Source of the DNA: Apostichopus japonicus
Lineage: Eukaryota > Echinodermata > Holothuroidea > Aspidochirotida > Stichopodidae
DNA: 64,000 bases
Assembly: GCF_037975245.1 (NCBI RefSeq)
Contig: NC_092582.1
Coordinates: 12,175,577-12,239,576, forward strand
Direction of reading: 5' to 3'
Part shown: positions 11,462-22,339 of the stretch, piece after piece
Numbering within the stretch: position 1 is the stretch's first letter
Layout: every line of letters begins with the position of its first letter
Program-made: the position numbers and the translations under genes
The notes under the pieces: generated by a model
The model's database searches: none
What the model was told of the DNA's origin: nothing
What the model saw: only the letters and a program-made list of their open reading frames with translations

Positions 11462-12716
11462 CTTTGCATAGGTTCTGCTGAAGAATCCTTTGTTCTGACA
11501 TTTCTCGCTCTGCTGAGATTAGGAATAAATGTTTTCTTCTTTAGTCTGATAGTTTGAAAGCCGTCTTCGTCTAGGGATATTTGCCTTTTGTGGGGTTGGA
11601 TGTTTCCCCTTTGTGTGCTTGCCCCCTCCATCCGCTGAGATCCAGTCTCCGGTTGTGTTCTCCGTTGTTCTACTACTTTTTGTGTTGGCAATGTCGTCTT
11701 TTGTTCAGTTCGCTGTTGTTGTTGGGTTTTCTTTGACTCCTGGTTAGGATTACTCGGGTGTCTGTAGTTCGCGTTATTGTTCTTCTTTGCTGTTGAATCT
11801 GTGTTTTGTTCGGATTTCTGTGCCCTGACCTCGTTAGCTTCTTGAATAGCGTGATCGTCCTGTTCAACTGACCCAGTGACTAATCCCTCAGACTGATATT
11901 GTGTTTCGTTTTCATGTGTATGTAGGGTAAAGCCAGGGTCTGTGTTGTCATGGCGATACTCTTCAAACTTCTCAGGACAATTAAAGCTTTATGTCCAAGT
12001 TCTTGGCATTTAAAGCATCTGACCTTTGGGCAATTAGCTTCCCGGTGCCCTTGGACATCGCAAACTTTACATTTGTAGTTAGGACAGTTTCTCCTGATGT
12101 GATCGCTTTCCAAACACAGATTGCATACTTTAGTTTGACCATTGTGCTTTAAGTTCATATTAATCCCGTTAATTCTAATTGCGTAAGGCAAGCTCTTGTG
12201 TTCTTCAGGTAGTTCTAACTGTACATATCGTATTCCGTTTTCGATATTTGGGAATCTGGGGAAGGTCGCCTCTTATTTTACACCCATACTCACAAAGTTT
12301 TCCTGTTAGATCTTTGTCCTGTATGAATGAAGGTACTCCGAAAACACTAACAGTTAGGAACGTTCTGTTGACACCAGTAGAAACTGATTCCCATTCACGA
12401 GGAGTCCACTGTCCAAAATAAGATCAGCTTGTTCCTTTGCTTTTAATGTGATAATCAAGCATCCCAAAGATTTCACACAACTTGCAATTCCATCTCTACC
12501 AACATCATTCATGATAGCGCACAAAATCTCAGTATCTTTATATGAACTGTCGGCAACTCTGATGCTACACTCCTTTAATTTCTCCACTGTCGCAGAATCC
12601 ATACTAACAATCTTGTAGGCTAACGAACGTTGCAAGACGTCATTGCTGAGATCTCCAGCGGAAAAAGTATTCCAAAATTGGAATAAAATAAAATTTTCTG
12701 CTAAATATTGTCTCAA
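11458..12716 (-). pseudogene. LINE ORF1 with CCHC zinc knuckles
   Basis: The first part (12716-12354) is a globular N-terminal region. The frame at 12191-11880 carries three successive zinc knuckles, with CNLC..SDH..RNC, CKVC..QGHREANC and CFKCQELGHKA. A low-complexity, T/Q/R-rich tail follows in other frames to 11458. This is the usual ORF1 nucleic-acid-binding protein of CR1/I-type LINEs. At least three frame changes break it. Confidence 0.75.
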
Positions 12717-12950
12717 TTAGTGTCTCAAATAATACAATTTGCAATGATGTAGTGAAAACCACACTCTATTTAACCTCGGAGATCATTAGAAAGTAGAAAA
12801 TATAAGACCTCCTCAAGGAACAGTGTTAACAGGTTGACAGTTGCTTATCCAATAACGGTTGGTTATCCAATTTTTTGACTTCATGAAGTCAGACCAACTT
12901 AAAATTGATCTCAAGGATTGGGCTTTTTGATAGGTCTATTTATATGTAGA

Positions 12951-13195
12951 GATATGCACTAGTTAATTGCAATTTCAGCCCTCCAAACTAGTGTAGGGAT
13001 ATGCACTAGTTAATTGCAATTTCAGCCCTCCAAACTAGTGTAGGGATATGCAATAGTTTATTTGCAATTTCAGCCCTCCAAACTAGTGAAGGGATATGCA
13101 CTAGTTTATTTGCAGTTTCAGCCCTCCAAACTAGTATAGGGATATGCATTAATTTATTTGCAATGTGACCCTTCAAACTGGTGTAGGGATATGCA
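12951..13195. repeat. 47-48-bp tandem repeat, about five copies
   Basis: Units start at GATATGCA at 12951, 12998, 13045, 13093, 13141 and 13188. Each contains GCAATTTCAGCCCTCCAAAC and CTAGT boxes, and copies differ by a few substitutions and single-base indels. It lies just upstream of the LINE ORF1, so it could be part of that element's 5' untranslated promoter region, where tandem monomers are common. Confidence 0.85.
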
Positions 13196-13199
13196 GACC

Positions 13200-14570
13200 A
13201 GGTACAATCAGGTAAGTTCGTTCCTTACTTTTTAAACATCTTTAGGTCCAAGCATGTGTTATATTATGTGATATGCCTGCTACTACTGTACTAGATGGAA
13301 TAATTATTTCAGTATGTGAACGAAGACATTACAAGTATTCATATTTGCTTGCATTTCATTTTTATATTGTAGGTGATTTCTGTTGGTAGACAGCATAAGG
13401 CTAGATAGGTTGTACATATTCTGTGGTATTTGCCAGTAGCACCCTCAGTTTTATCACAAGTTTTTGTAGTATAAGATGGTCGTGTCCATGTGTTCGATAA
13501 AGGTAACTGTTGTGTACATATTGTTGTTGGCGTTGGTACATAATAGTATTCCATGGCATTGGGATTAGTTGGTCATATGTACACTTAGAGTTGTAATAAA
13601 TAAGCTGTATTGATTCCCTTCAGCTATCATCTATTGACAAAGCAAATATTTTTTTAGATGGTTATGGATTTTGGACAAATTTAAGATTTTATATCTTATT
13701 TTTTTTTTATCATATGTCGGTTATAGCCATGATTTTTAGAATAGAAGGTTAATTTTTGACATGAGATGCATTGTGGGTTGCATGGCATAAGCATTTAAAG
13801 AGCCTTCTACTCCTTAATATTAAAGGAGCCATTCACTCTTTAATATTTTCTGAGCATTAAAGGAGTGTTCCAACATTTAAAAGCTAGTTTATGATTTTAT
13901 CAAGCATTGTTTATTACACATTTGTTTTCCTTTTCCTCCTATTTTTTGATGTAGAGCTTGCTAGTGGGGAACAAAATACCAGGGCTTAAAGAGAAAAACT
14001 GAGTTCTGCCTTCCCTTGCCATACTATATCTCCCCCCCCCCCACCCACCCCTCCCCTTGGATGTCGCAACCAGACTTCTCTAACCACCTAATCCTTTACA
14101 TATAAACAATGTCCAATCAATTGCCAGGTAGTGTTTATAGAGTTATAGAACAACAGTGTTTGTTTCAATTATCAAGGAGACTTCTCTGCATATGCTGGTC
14201 TTCTCTACTGCTTTCAAATGCTAGCTAATGGCTAACTTGATCAATTGTCTTGCATTCTTTTCTTGATATAGTTTTGCCTTCTTTTGTGTAATCTAAATAA
14301 TTAAGTCACTCACTGTTTTATTAAAAGGCTACAATGAACTAAGGGATTTTTTTTGGATCAACAGATAACTTCTGGAGATGAGTGGAATAACCCCAATGTT
14401 GGATGCTTCTCAGCCAAAAGATGTTTTTCTCATCAACTTCAAAGCAGTTGCTACATATTGATAGATAGTGTTCAAAGTTAAAAGTCTGCCAAAGCAATAG
14501 TAAAAATAATACTAAATCCAGACAAGGTACTAAATGCATTTAACATGTGCACACTTCGGCAGCCGCTGCT
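13200..14570. other. No supported gene
   Basis: AT-rich non-coding sequence with a C-rich run near 14033. Only short open frames without splice context or motifs are present. Confidence 0.4.
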
Positions 14571-14575
14571 GTGAG

Positions 14576-14700
14576 TTTAATTCATTTATTTGTTTTATCA
14601 CCAATTGTGTACAAAGGGAAAGGAAGTCTCATAAAAAGTCATAAAAGACTTAACAAGGTAGGAGACTCCCTGGGAGAAAAGAAAAAAAAAAAAAAAATGA
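14576..14700 (-). mobile_element. LINE 3' tail fragment
   Basis: The text aaaggaagtctcataaaa...gactccctggg matches in order the 3' untranslated tail of the minus-strand LINE at 7620-7730, including the TTTATTTG-type terminal repeat. Only the last 120 bases are present, as for a severely 5'-truncated insertion. Confidence 0.5.
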
Positions 14701-15074
14701 ACAAATAGGTGAGTATCCACCTGTATAATTACTTTCATGATTCTTAGAGCAGGTTCCTTTTTTCTTTACTTGGATTTTGATCACTTTTTTTTAAGATCTT
14801 TAGCTTGACTTGTCACATTTCGATTTGTTTTGATTAATACCTGGTTGACTTTATAAATTTGCTGACCACATAAAAGAAAAGAAAAAGAAGAAAAAAAAAC
14901 TACCTTAAAAGCAATGATGTCATAGATTATGTAGGATTTTAAATGTTCTTTGAATATTCAATATGTTTGCCTAGCATTACCCTTCCTGCAAGTTGTTGAC
15001 CAAAGCAAATCGTTAAAAGCAAAGATGTCATAGAATATGAAGGATTTTGAATTTTTTGCTTTGTATCTTGACAG

Positions 15075-15317
15075 GTCTCAACTATGAAGTGTGGCCTATT
15101 GCCGATCAGTCAAGTTGCCTTGATTTGTGGTGAGATCTCTATACTATGACTACACGGAGATCGTGGTCGAGGAGGAACAGAAGGATCAAATCATCAGGGC
15201 CCCTGGACCCAAAAACAAGATCCTATTCTTGCGTAACCATGTATCGTCTGCTGTGGTGGGTCCATAGAGGAGGCGTACTTCCTAGCCCTCAACTGTGTAG
15301 CAGCATGTGAGATACAG
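15075..15317 (+). pseudogene. Adducin-like exon (aldolase-class II head domain), frame-broken
   Basis: After the acceptor tcttgacag, the codons read VSTMKCGLLPISQVAL, then, one base out of frame, YYDYTEIVVEEEQK, GPKNKILFLRNH and, after a second one-base shift, IEEAYFLALNCVAACEIQ followed by a gtaaag donor. Order and content match the head domain of adducin, the protein that caps actin filaments and joins them to spectrin. The exon is 243 nt, which equals the 81 codons I count for the matching vertebrate segment, so the +1 and -1 shifts cancel. Either this is a decaying gene or both shifts are assembly errors; intact splice sites leave both open. Confidence 0.7.
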
Positions 15318-16327
15318 GTAAAGAATTAGCTGGACTTGGTCCAACGTGGTCGGATTGCTTGTAAAACTTAGCAGTGTGAGGCCAAATGTTTTCTGGTTAT
15401 GTTACAGTTTGTTCATTCTCCTCCATTTCAGAATATTTTGGAGACCTGTGAAAGTTACAGAGCTTTCCTTTTTTAAGCTGTTTTTAAAGAGCCGGGAATG
15501 GGGTAAGGGGGGGGAGGGGGTTAGGGTTGAAAATGGACAAGATTAGTCAACTCGAAACACAAAGTAAATGGTATGGATTGAGTTAATCTTTGTTATGACC
15601 CTCTCCTCTGAGAAAAGTTATCTGAAATTTTCAAACTGTTTCCAAACAATATAATCAATTTGGAATTTTTATTGTCTTGGGAATGATTGTATCTCCTAGC
15701 CTACACGGAACTTGATTTTGCCATTAGCATAGTCTACTTCTGTATCAATGTGTAGTCATTACACTCTCCTCAACTCTCTCCACCCCCGAAGATTCCGCTT
15801 CTGTACAAACTTTTGTTTGCTATTTCCTGAGTCAAACTAGGCTCTGAGTAACAGCAGAAAGCCACCCGCAATAGCAAAGCCTGCTCCATGAAAATGAAAA
15901 GAAAATAACAGCGGTTGTAAAAGTATGTTTGACTGGAATAATTGCTAGTCTTGATGCGACTTGCCGACTCCAAATCAGATTTATGGATTTGGATTAAGGC
16001 ATAGTAGGGGATGTTTGCTTTCTAACATGTATGTGCACTAATAATGTTGACATTCAGCGATAAAGTTCCCATAATATTCTTTTTGATGTCTGACCCCAAG
16101 GGCAAGGTTACCCACCTGGGAGATGTGTTTCATTATTGACCTTGGAAACCAGGGTCTTTTGGCTAATGTAAATCCTTAGAAAAGCTACCAGTTGAAACTG
16201 TGGGAAAAATTTCCCCTAGAGATCATTCATGAAAGTCATAATTGAGTTTTCTATTTGTATGTCTTGAAGGTTCAGCAACACACTTTACTACTGGGTTAGC
16301 GGGAAGCGGGATTGTCACCATTCTGGA

Positions 16328-16695
16328 CAAGGGCGTAGGAACCGGGGGGGGGGCTGGGGGGCACCAGCCCCCCAATGAAAAATGTGGAGGGGCGGAAGTA
16401 TCATTCCGCCCCCCCGCTCCGCAAGTCAGAAAACCCCTTTTTCATTTCCAAATGAGAAAAAAAATCTCATTTGGAGCACCAAATTGCATCTAAGGCCAGG
16501 TGAAAATACAAAATTAAGTTTACAAAAAGGAGTGGGTGTTGAAGTGTGCTATATTGCACCAAATTGCATCTGAGGCCACCTGGAAATGCAAAAAATTCCA
16601 AAGGGGAGGGGGACACCCCCTCCCCTTAGACCCCACCCCCAGGCCGGCCATCAGTCTTCAGCCCCCCCACTCAAAAATACCTTCCTACGCCACTG
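16328..16695. mobile_element. hAT-like MITE, copy 1, with perfect 8-bp target duplication
   Basis: The 368-bp element has termini CAAGGGCGTAGGAA and, inverted, CAGTGGCGTAGGAA. It is flanked by ATTCTGGA at 16320-16327 and 16696-16703, an exact 8-bp duplication as made by hAT transposases. It contains G/C homopolymer runs and two copies of an ATTGCATCT..GGCCA block. It has no coding capacity. A close relative sits in the gypsy gag at 25165. Confidence 0.85.
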
Positions 16696-16763
16696 ATTCT
16701 GGACAATGTGATCCGGGGCGGTGATTTGTTTCAAATATTGATGGGGTACATTTGCTTGGGTGC

Positions 16764-17447
16764 AGGCGCGTAGCAATTTTCATCCCCCAAATTGTTCTCG
16801 CGCTTTGTGATATTTTGTATATTACTATCTAAGCGGAGCGCCACCATCGTTTGGCACGCAGCGTACAAGAAAATTTCTGGTTTTGATAGCCCCCAGATCA
16901 CCGAAAATGGCACTTCTCAGGCTTGAAAATGACCAACCAGATGAACACTTTTGCCTGAGAACCAAGTTTTTTCCACATAGTTTTTTTTTTCATCCATTAC
17001 CTATTTTAAGATTGACACCAGTCACACATCATGTTGGACCTCATTGCATCTCCTGTGGATCATTGCTTTTGTAGGTAATACTACGTAACGGCCCACAATA
17101 CCCGTCAGCCCCACTTTTCGAGGCCCATTATTTGTTCAGAATTTGAATAAACAAATTCTCTTCAAACATGCCCATAATGTTGCACAAAATATCATCTATG
17201 GACAACCAATATAGAAAAAAAACCTTCAACCCCTAACAGACCGGTCAAAATTGCACGAGTAGAGGGAAGTATGATGAAGAATGTTGGTCAGGGAATTTTT
17301 CGAAAATTCAGACACAGTTAATTTATTGGTGAACAAATATTAACACCTCTTATAACAGCTACTATAAAACTTCGATATCATAAAAAAAAATACAAAAAAA
17401 AAAAATTGAGGGGGGCGGTCTCCCCCTTCGCCCCCTGGCTACGCTCC
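16764..17447. mobile_element. MITE-like repeat with CAGGCGCGTAGC / GCTACGCTCCTG ends
   Basis: The ends are inverted (CAGGCGCGTAGC; CAGGAGCGTAGC on the complement), and the body contains the phrase TATCTAAGCGGAGCGCCACC and GCGTACAAGAAAATTT. The same body recurs at 45642-46240, and the end and border blocks recur elsewhere between 44.5 and 48 kb. Flanking 8-mers do not match, so the insertion is old or rearranged. Confidence 0.6.
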
Positions 17448-17539
17448 TGCGGTTAGAAATCTTGTAGGAAACAGGCCAAATGGAAACCCAGTGATTATGC
17501 GTCATCCACAACTCTTCTCTCTGGTTACATTTTTCACAG

Positions 17540-17641
17540 TGGGTAGGTGACAAGGACCCCAAGAGTGGTGATGCAGTCGCTATCACCGATCCACAACATT
17601 TTGCAAGACAGGGACAAGATCATAAGGAGTACAAGAAGAAG
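17540..17641 (+). CDS. Adducin-like neck/tail exon
   Basis: Bounded by the acceptor tttttcacag and a gt at 17642, this 102-nt exon is open for 34 codons: it starts W-V-G-D-K-D, then SGDAVAITDPQHF and ends HKEYKKK. It aligns with the adducin segment that begins with tryptophan, contains a GTPIKIEDPNQF-like core and ends in a basic EVL-KRNK run just before an exon junction. The donor (gtttaa) is weak. Exons for the intervening neck region were not seen between 15317 and 17540, where two MITEs have inserted. Confidence 0.55.
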
Positions 17642-18487
17642 GTTTAAACTACGTTGATGACGTTATACACTGTTATTTCTAATTGATTGTTTTATTTTTG
17701 TTATTTGTCACCACTTTCTCCTTCCTCTCACTTCTTTCCCATTTTTTCGCCTTTCCCCTAATTCGGTCTTCCGAGGAGTGAATGATGTATCTGGTATGTT
17801 ATAGAAATAGTGGTAAAAAAGAAAGATAATGTAAAAGTGTATCAGTGGGTGTTGCCCTGGATTCGTTGAAGCGGACTCCCCACGTAGGTAGGGTTCTCCC
17901 CTTGTAGGGAGCGGACTCCCCATTTAGGGAGCCATTTCCACATGTAGGGAGGGTTCACCTAAGAAAGGTTTTTAAGTTGTGCTATTTACTACTTTTGTAT
18001 TTTTATGGTAGGTTGAAGCGGATGGGTGTATATTTCCTCACGCCCCCTACCCCCTTCCCACCCAGGATCATTTTACACACAGCAGACCCTTAGCAAGCCT
18101 CAAAAATTTGCTGTGAGAACTTTAAACATTCTTAAATCTCTCCTCCTTAGTATCACTATTCAATGTCCTCTTAGTGTTATGTTATGTGTCTTCTTAGTGC
18201 TATGTTATGTGTTCTGTCATTCTGACATCTTTGATAGATGTCCCAAAGAGTGTCTGCCGGTGAAGTTTCCGTAACCATATTACCCAGAAATGAAAAATTG
18301 ATGAGGTCACACCTGCATCCAACAGAACGAGGCATTTAGCACTCATGCCACATGCTCCTTGCAGCTGGTGCCAGGACTGCGGTGGCAAAAGGCATGAATT
18401 TTTAATGCCTCATCCTTAATGGCAGAGAGACTATGAATAGAAGTGTTATAATATTACCAACGAGGATGTTTACTCTTTGAATTTCAG

Positions 18488-18548
18488 ATTAGGCAAGAGC
18501 GTTTTGGGAATTAGACGCACCCTGGACCCATCTCTGAAGTTCTGGCAG
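18488..18548 (+). pseudogene. Adducin-like exon with in-frame stop
   Basis: The acceptor tttgaatttcag is followed by 61 nt reading IRQERFGN, a TAG codon, then THPGPISEVLAG and a gtataa donor. The pattern IR-x-x-R..GP-x-S-x-LLAG matches the adducin segment directly after the preceding exon, with equal length (20 codons plus one base). The TAG falls where a leucine is expected. With the frame breaks in the 15.1-kb exon, this makes a functional product from this copy doubtful. Confidence 0.55.
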
Positions 18549-20655
18549 GTATAACTAATGGAGATGCTTGCAGAACACAGGTGCGTTGGAATTTTCCTTG
18601 TCTCTGGCCCCCTCTACCTTCCATTTTTCTCCCCACCCCCTCTGCATTTATCTAGTAAGTCCACATTCTTAAAGGATATCTCTTGTTTTAGATTATGAAG
18701 AGCAGAGCCACCCACCTATTTCTGTTTATAGATTGTTTATCATTTGCATACTAGTATAAAGTATACCGACTAAGTAGTGTAGTATGTCAGCTGATAAGGC
18801 TTTTTGTGGACAAGACCGTAATAAGTTGGTGTAGGGTTACACAGCAGTTGTACGGGTATGCTACTGTAGACAAGGACAGAATAAAGCGCCCTCGCTACCT
18901 GTTGTGTTCTAACACGTCTCATACCAGCACCACAGTGTCCTGTTTCATTTAAGCTTTTACACTGGTTCGAGAGTAAACCACCTGTATCAGCCCGATGACC
19001 CTCTAGTAATATTGTAAACATTGATCAAGATCTAATAATATGGTAAAGTTTGATCCAGTTTTGTACCAGTTAACTTAAGAATAGAAAGTCTTTTTTTTTC
19101 TGTCTGTAGTTAGGTAATACAGTAGCTTGGCTGGCCTATCCCCCAATCCCAACAATTATTTTTATGTTATTTGATTAAGCATTATCTTGACGGCACCTAC
19201 AAATGGGCTGCCAAAAACTTAAGTATCGTTGCTTAGAAAAATTGTAAAAATCTTCATCATTAATCCAAAACAAGCACTAAGTAATAGAAAGAGAGAAAAT
19301 AAAAGGGAGGGGGGGGGCAATTTTGTTTTATCAATGTGCCTGGTGTGACAGTCGTTAGGATACGATTCATGTGTACTTATTAAAGTGTGGTGAAAATGAC
19401 GGATGGTCTCGACATTCCTTCCGTTAGGTTCTATGTAAGTAATATCAGTGAATGTACCACAAGAAAGTACATGAGCTACGGGGAAAAGTTGAGATATTAG
19501 CCACTCCCCCCTCCTCCCCCCACCCCACTCCACCCAGTAAAATGTGTGGGTAAATTGACACTGAAGCTAGTACTTGGACATGCCACTGGAGTTGCACTTC
19601 ATGTTAAAATCAATAGGTTGAACAAACTCCCATTGATAAGATCGAACTAATTGATCAATCTCAACTTACTAAAGCCAGCTTACTCGGAAACAAATATCTT
19701 TCAGTTATGGCTTGTTTTGACATTCTTCATTAATGATTACACAAAGTGATTGGTTTTAAGTGTAGAAATCATGTCACCTTTTATGTTAGTCATAAATCAA
19801 TGCTTTGCTTTACTTTTGTTGGTGAACTCGGTTTGATCAGTGCTGTTCTACCCAACCTCTACCCCCCACCTATCCCCACCCCCCAAATTGCAGTTGTTTT
19901 CGGATTGGTTTGACTAGACACACATGTTTGAAAGACTTGCCTGCAGCTTTTGTTTACTTTTCAATTGAGTGTTTTGTTTTGAAATAATTTTTGAAGTGAT
20001 ATTGTTTTCGTAAGCTTCACTTTCACCCTTTTTTTGCATGAAAAAATGTTTTTATTGTAATGTGTGTATCTTTGCTGAACATCAGAAAGAAAAAAAATAA
20101 AAGAAGATAATGAAACTATAGTTTAGAGAATTAATACCCAGGAGATTCTCAAAGAATATTATTTTAGATTTGCCAGATTTTCTGAAAACATCGGTTCTGA
20201 TCCTGCCAGACTCTATGTTTATTGTTCAGTTAAAGTAGCATTCAGCTTGGAAAATCTCAGTAAAAAACCAAACCATGTATTCCATATCAAATACGACCAT
20301 AATTGATGTTCAAATGATAGAAATTACACAAAGAGGAAGTTTAACCTCCGACTATGTCCATATTAGCTGTTAGCGTTAGTCTTTACCATGTTTTTACTGT
20401 TTCTAGCTTTAGTGTTTGGCTAACAAACAGTTTTAAACAAAAAAAATGGGGAAAAAGGTGCTCCTTTAATCTAAATTGCCTGCATGGAATATAGCTCCAC
20501 TTTTAGTCAAATTACAGTAGTGCATGTCACCTTTAAACCCTGTCTTTCTTCAATCTCCTTAAACTAGATCCCCCAAAATTGCTTGACTTTCTCTCCAAAC
20601 TGGGATGTTGCCTCGACCAAAAAGAGGGCAGAAAGGAGAAACTGTTTTCTTTCTT
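18549..20655. other. No supported gene
   Basis: Mostly AT-rich with short C-rich and G-rich runs. A minus-strand open frame at 19533-19219 has no motif. No further adducin-like exon was recognised here. Confidence 0.35.
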
Positions 20656-20747
20656 AATTCAGCCATTTTTTTGGGCATTTGCTACAATGATGTGATTTTG
20701 CTGTGACGTTGTCACAACTTGATCACAACGTGTCACAAGTCTGTATT

Positions 20748-20935
20748 TACTCTGTCGTTGTCGTTGATGTTGTTGCAAGTTTTGGTTTTCCTTCCCCACT
20801 CGGTCGACCAGGATGCGCCACTGTCGGATTCTCGTGACGGTTTGTAACCAGGCCAACAGGAATAGGAAATAAATTTAATAACAAAACAAGAACAATAGCG
20901 CATCTTGGGAATAAAAGCAACCGAAATATCATCAT
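20748..20935 (-). CDS. Short frame with signal-peptide-like N-terminus (speculative)
   Basis: An ATG in acceptable context (tcacaaaATGATG on the complement) opens 62 codons: a basic-hydrophobic leader with AIVLVLLLNLFPIPVG, then a polar tail rich in proline, then threonine (TTSTTTTE), ending in a TAA. The leader would direct secretion, and no cysteine framework or dibasic neuropeptide sites are visible. A +1 frame continues open for another 30 codons. It may be chance. Confidence 0.2.
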
Positions 20936-20939
20936 TTTG

Positions 20940-22320
20940 TCACGGTGGATTTATATTGCAGACTTGAGGTTTCTGTATTATCTATGAGGACATTATTAGA
21001 ACAAACATCAGTAGCAGCTGAAGTTCTCTCTCACCCTGTTTACTTCATCCATTTTCATTTTTCTTGGTGGTGAAGGGTGATGGGTGTGGGGAAGTGGGGG
21101 GTTAAATGCCACCCTGAATATTTAAAATATGCAAAATTCTTAAAACCACAGAAAGATCAAATGTAAGAGAGGATCAAGATGTCTTACTTGACTTTTCATA
21201 TAGCAGAAGGGACAGAGGTGATCAGGCTAATTAGCCATGTGAAGTTGCACCTCTTTGGGCGTGGGTCGGAGTGGGAGAAATACACCAAGGGTTTCGTACA
21301 GAAATATTGCATAATATTGCCTTCACCTGGTGGTAATTAGAATTGAATGAAAAGTGTAGTACGTTAAATGCTACTTCACAAAATTGATTGATCTTTTAGC
21401 TTTCAATTCAGGCTTCGTCTCTGAAATGCTCTCTCAACCGATTCTCCATTCAGTGATAAAAGGACATCTGGATTCAACTTTAAGTCTCTGCTTGTTTGTT
21501 TGTTTCTGTCCTCTCTAAATATGAAAGTCTCAATATCTGTCCCATCCATGTTTTGCCATGCCAAGCATCATATATTTACAGACTAATTGCACCCATTTCG
21601 ACAGTGCTGAAGTAAAACTCTTTAAAGTGTTTTTAGGGAACTATCTAGTAGCTACTTGACCCGACTGTCAACTTATTTTCTATGGTATCAATTTTTCTTT
21701 AAATCCATTCGGATATGGGTATTTTGAGTTTTTCATACGACGTAAACACAAACAAAAATGTTGGTCATGAATAGCACACAGCTCCTCTGTTTTTACTTAC
21801 ATTTCAAAACTGAGTAAATTGGTTGGTATTATAACTTGCCTCGTAGTTGTGTTCTGATGAATATCCTTCATTGTTTGTACTTACTTTCATGTGATATTTA
21901 GGTATAAAGCCCCATTATGCCTTCCATTATAAACACGAACAAACTGTTCCCTAACCCTAGTTTGGTACCATTGTGTAGTTAATAAGCAGACAATCTTGTA
22001 GGTGCATTGTTTGCCAAATATTTTGGCTGAATCTCAGAGAACGAGCGAGAATAGAAACCTCCAAAACATTATTATTCAGACCGTCCAGATGGAATGCATA
22101 GTGAGACTTTAACATCAAAGGACAAGATGTACAGTGACCTTTGAGTTAATGTTATATATTCTGTGATGGTATGATATTCCTTTTATTACCATTATATTTC
22201 TTACATCATGGTGAAGCGTGTAAAACCTACCTTTATAATCCCCACCGGTTTCATACACAGTGTATCAAAGACTGGAACAGTATGAACTATCTTTTTAACT
22301 GTTTCCATTCATTTAGAAGA
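20940..22320. other. No supported gene
   Basis: AT-rich, with only short open frames. Its right edge is the truncation point of the gypsy element. Confidence 0.4.
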
Positions 22321-22339
22321 TAGTGTGCTTAACAGGTCC

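Larger units (their letters stand above)
7620..12720 (-). mobile_element. CR1/L2-like LINE, minus strand, nearly full length but decayed
   Basis: Read right to left, the element holds an ORF1 (12716 to about 11458), an apurinic endonuclease (11461 to about 10069), a reverse transcriptase (9963 to about 9094) and a C-terminal domain split by an insertion (8950-8813 and 8088-7773). A 3' tail follows, with TTTGATTTGATTTGATTT repeats at 7620-7640. The 3' untranslated segment (ggaagtcctc...gactccctg) recurs at 14590-14670 and, more weakly, at 39140-39200, so several members of this family share it. Frames are broken many times, so the copy is not autonomous. Confidence 0.8.

Noticed and set aside
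12951-13195. Evenly spaced repeats resembling a CRISPR array
   Set aside because: Units are contiguous and nearly identical with no unique spacers, and the DNA is clearly eukaryotic.
16764-17447. hAT target duplication at this MITE
   Set aside because: The 8-mers flanking the inverted ends (cttgggtg and cggttaga) do not match.
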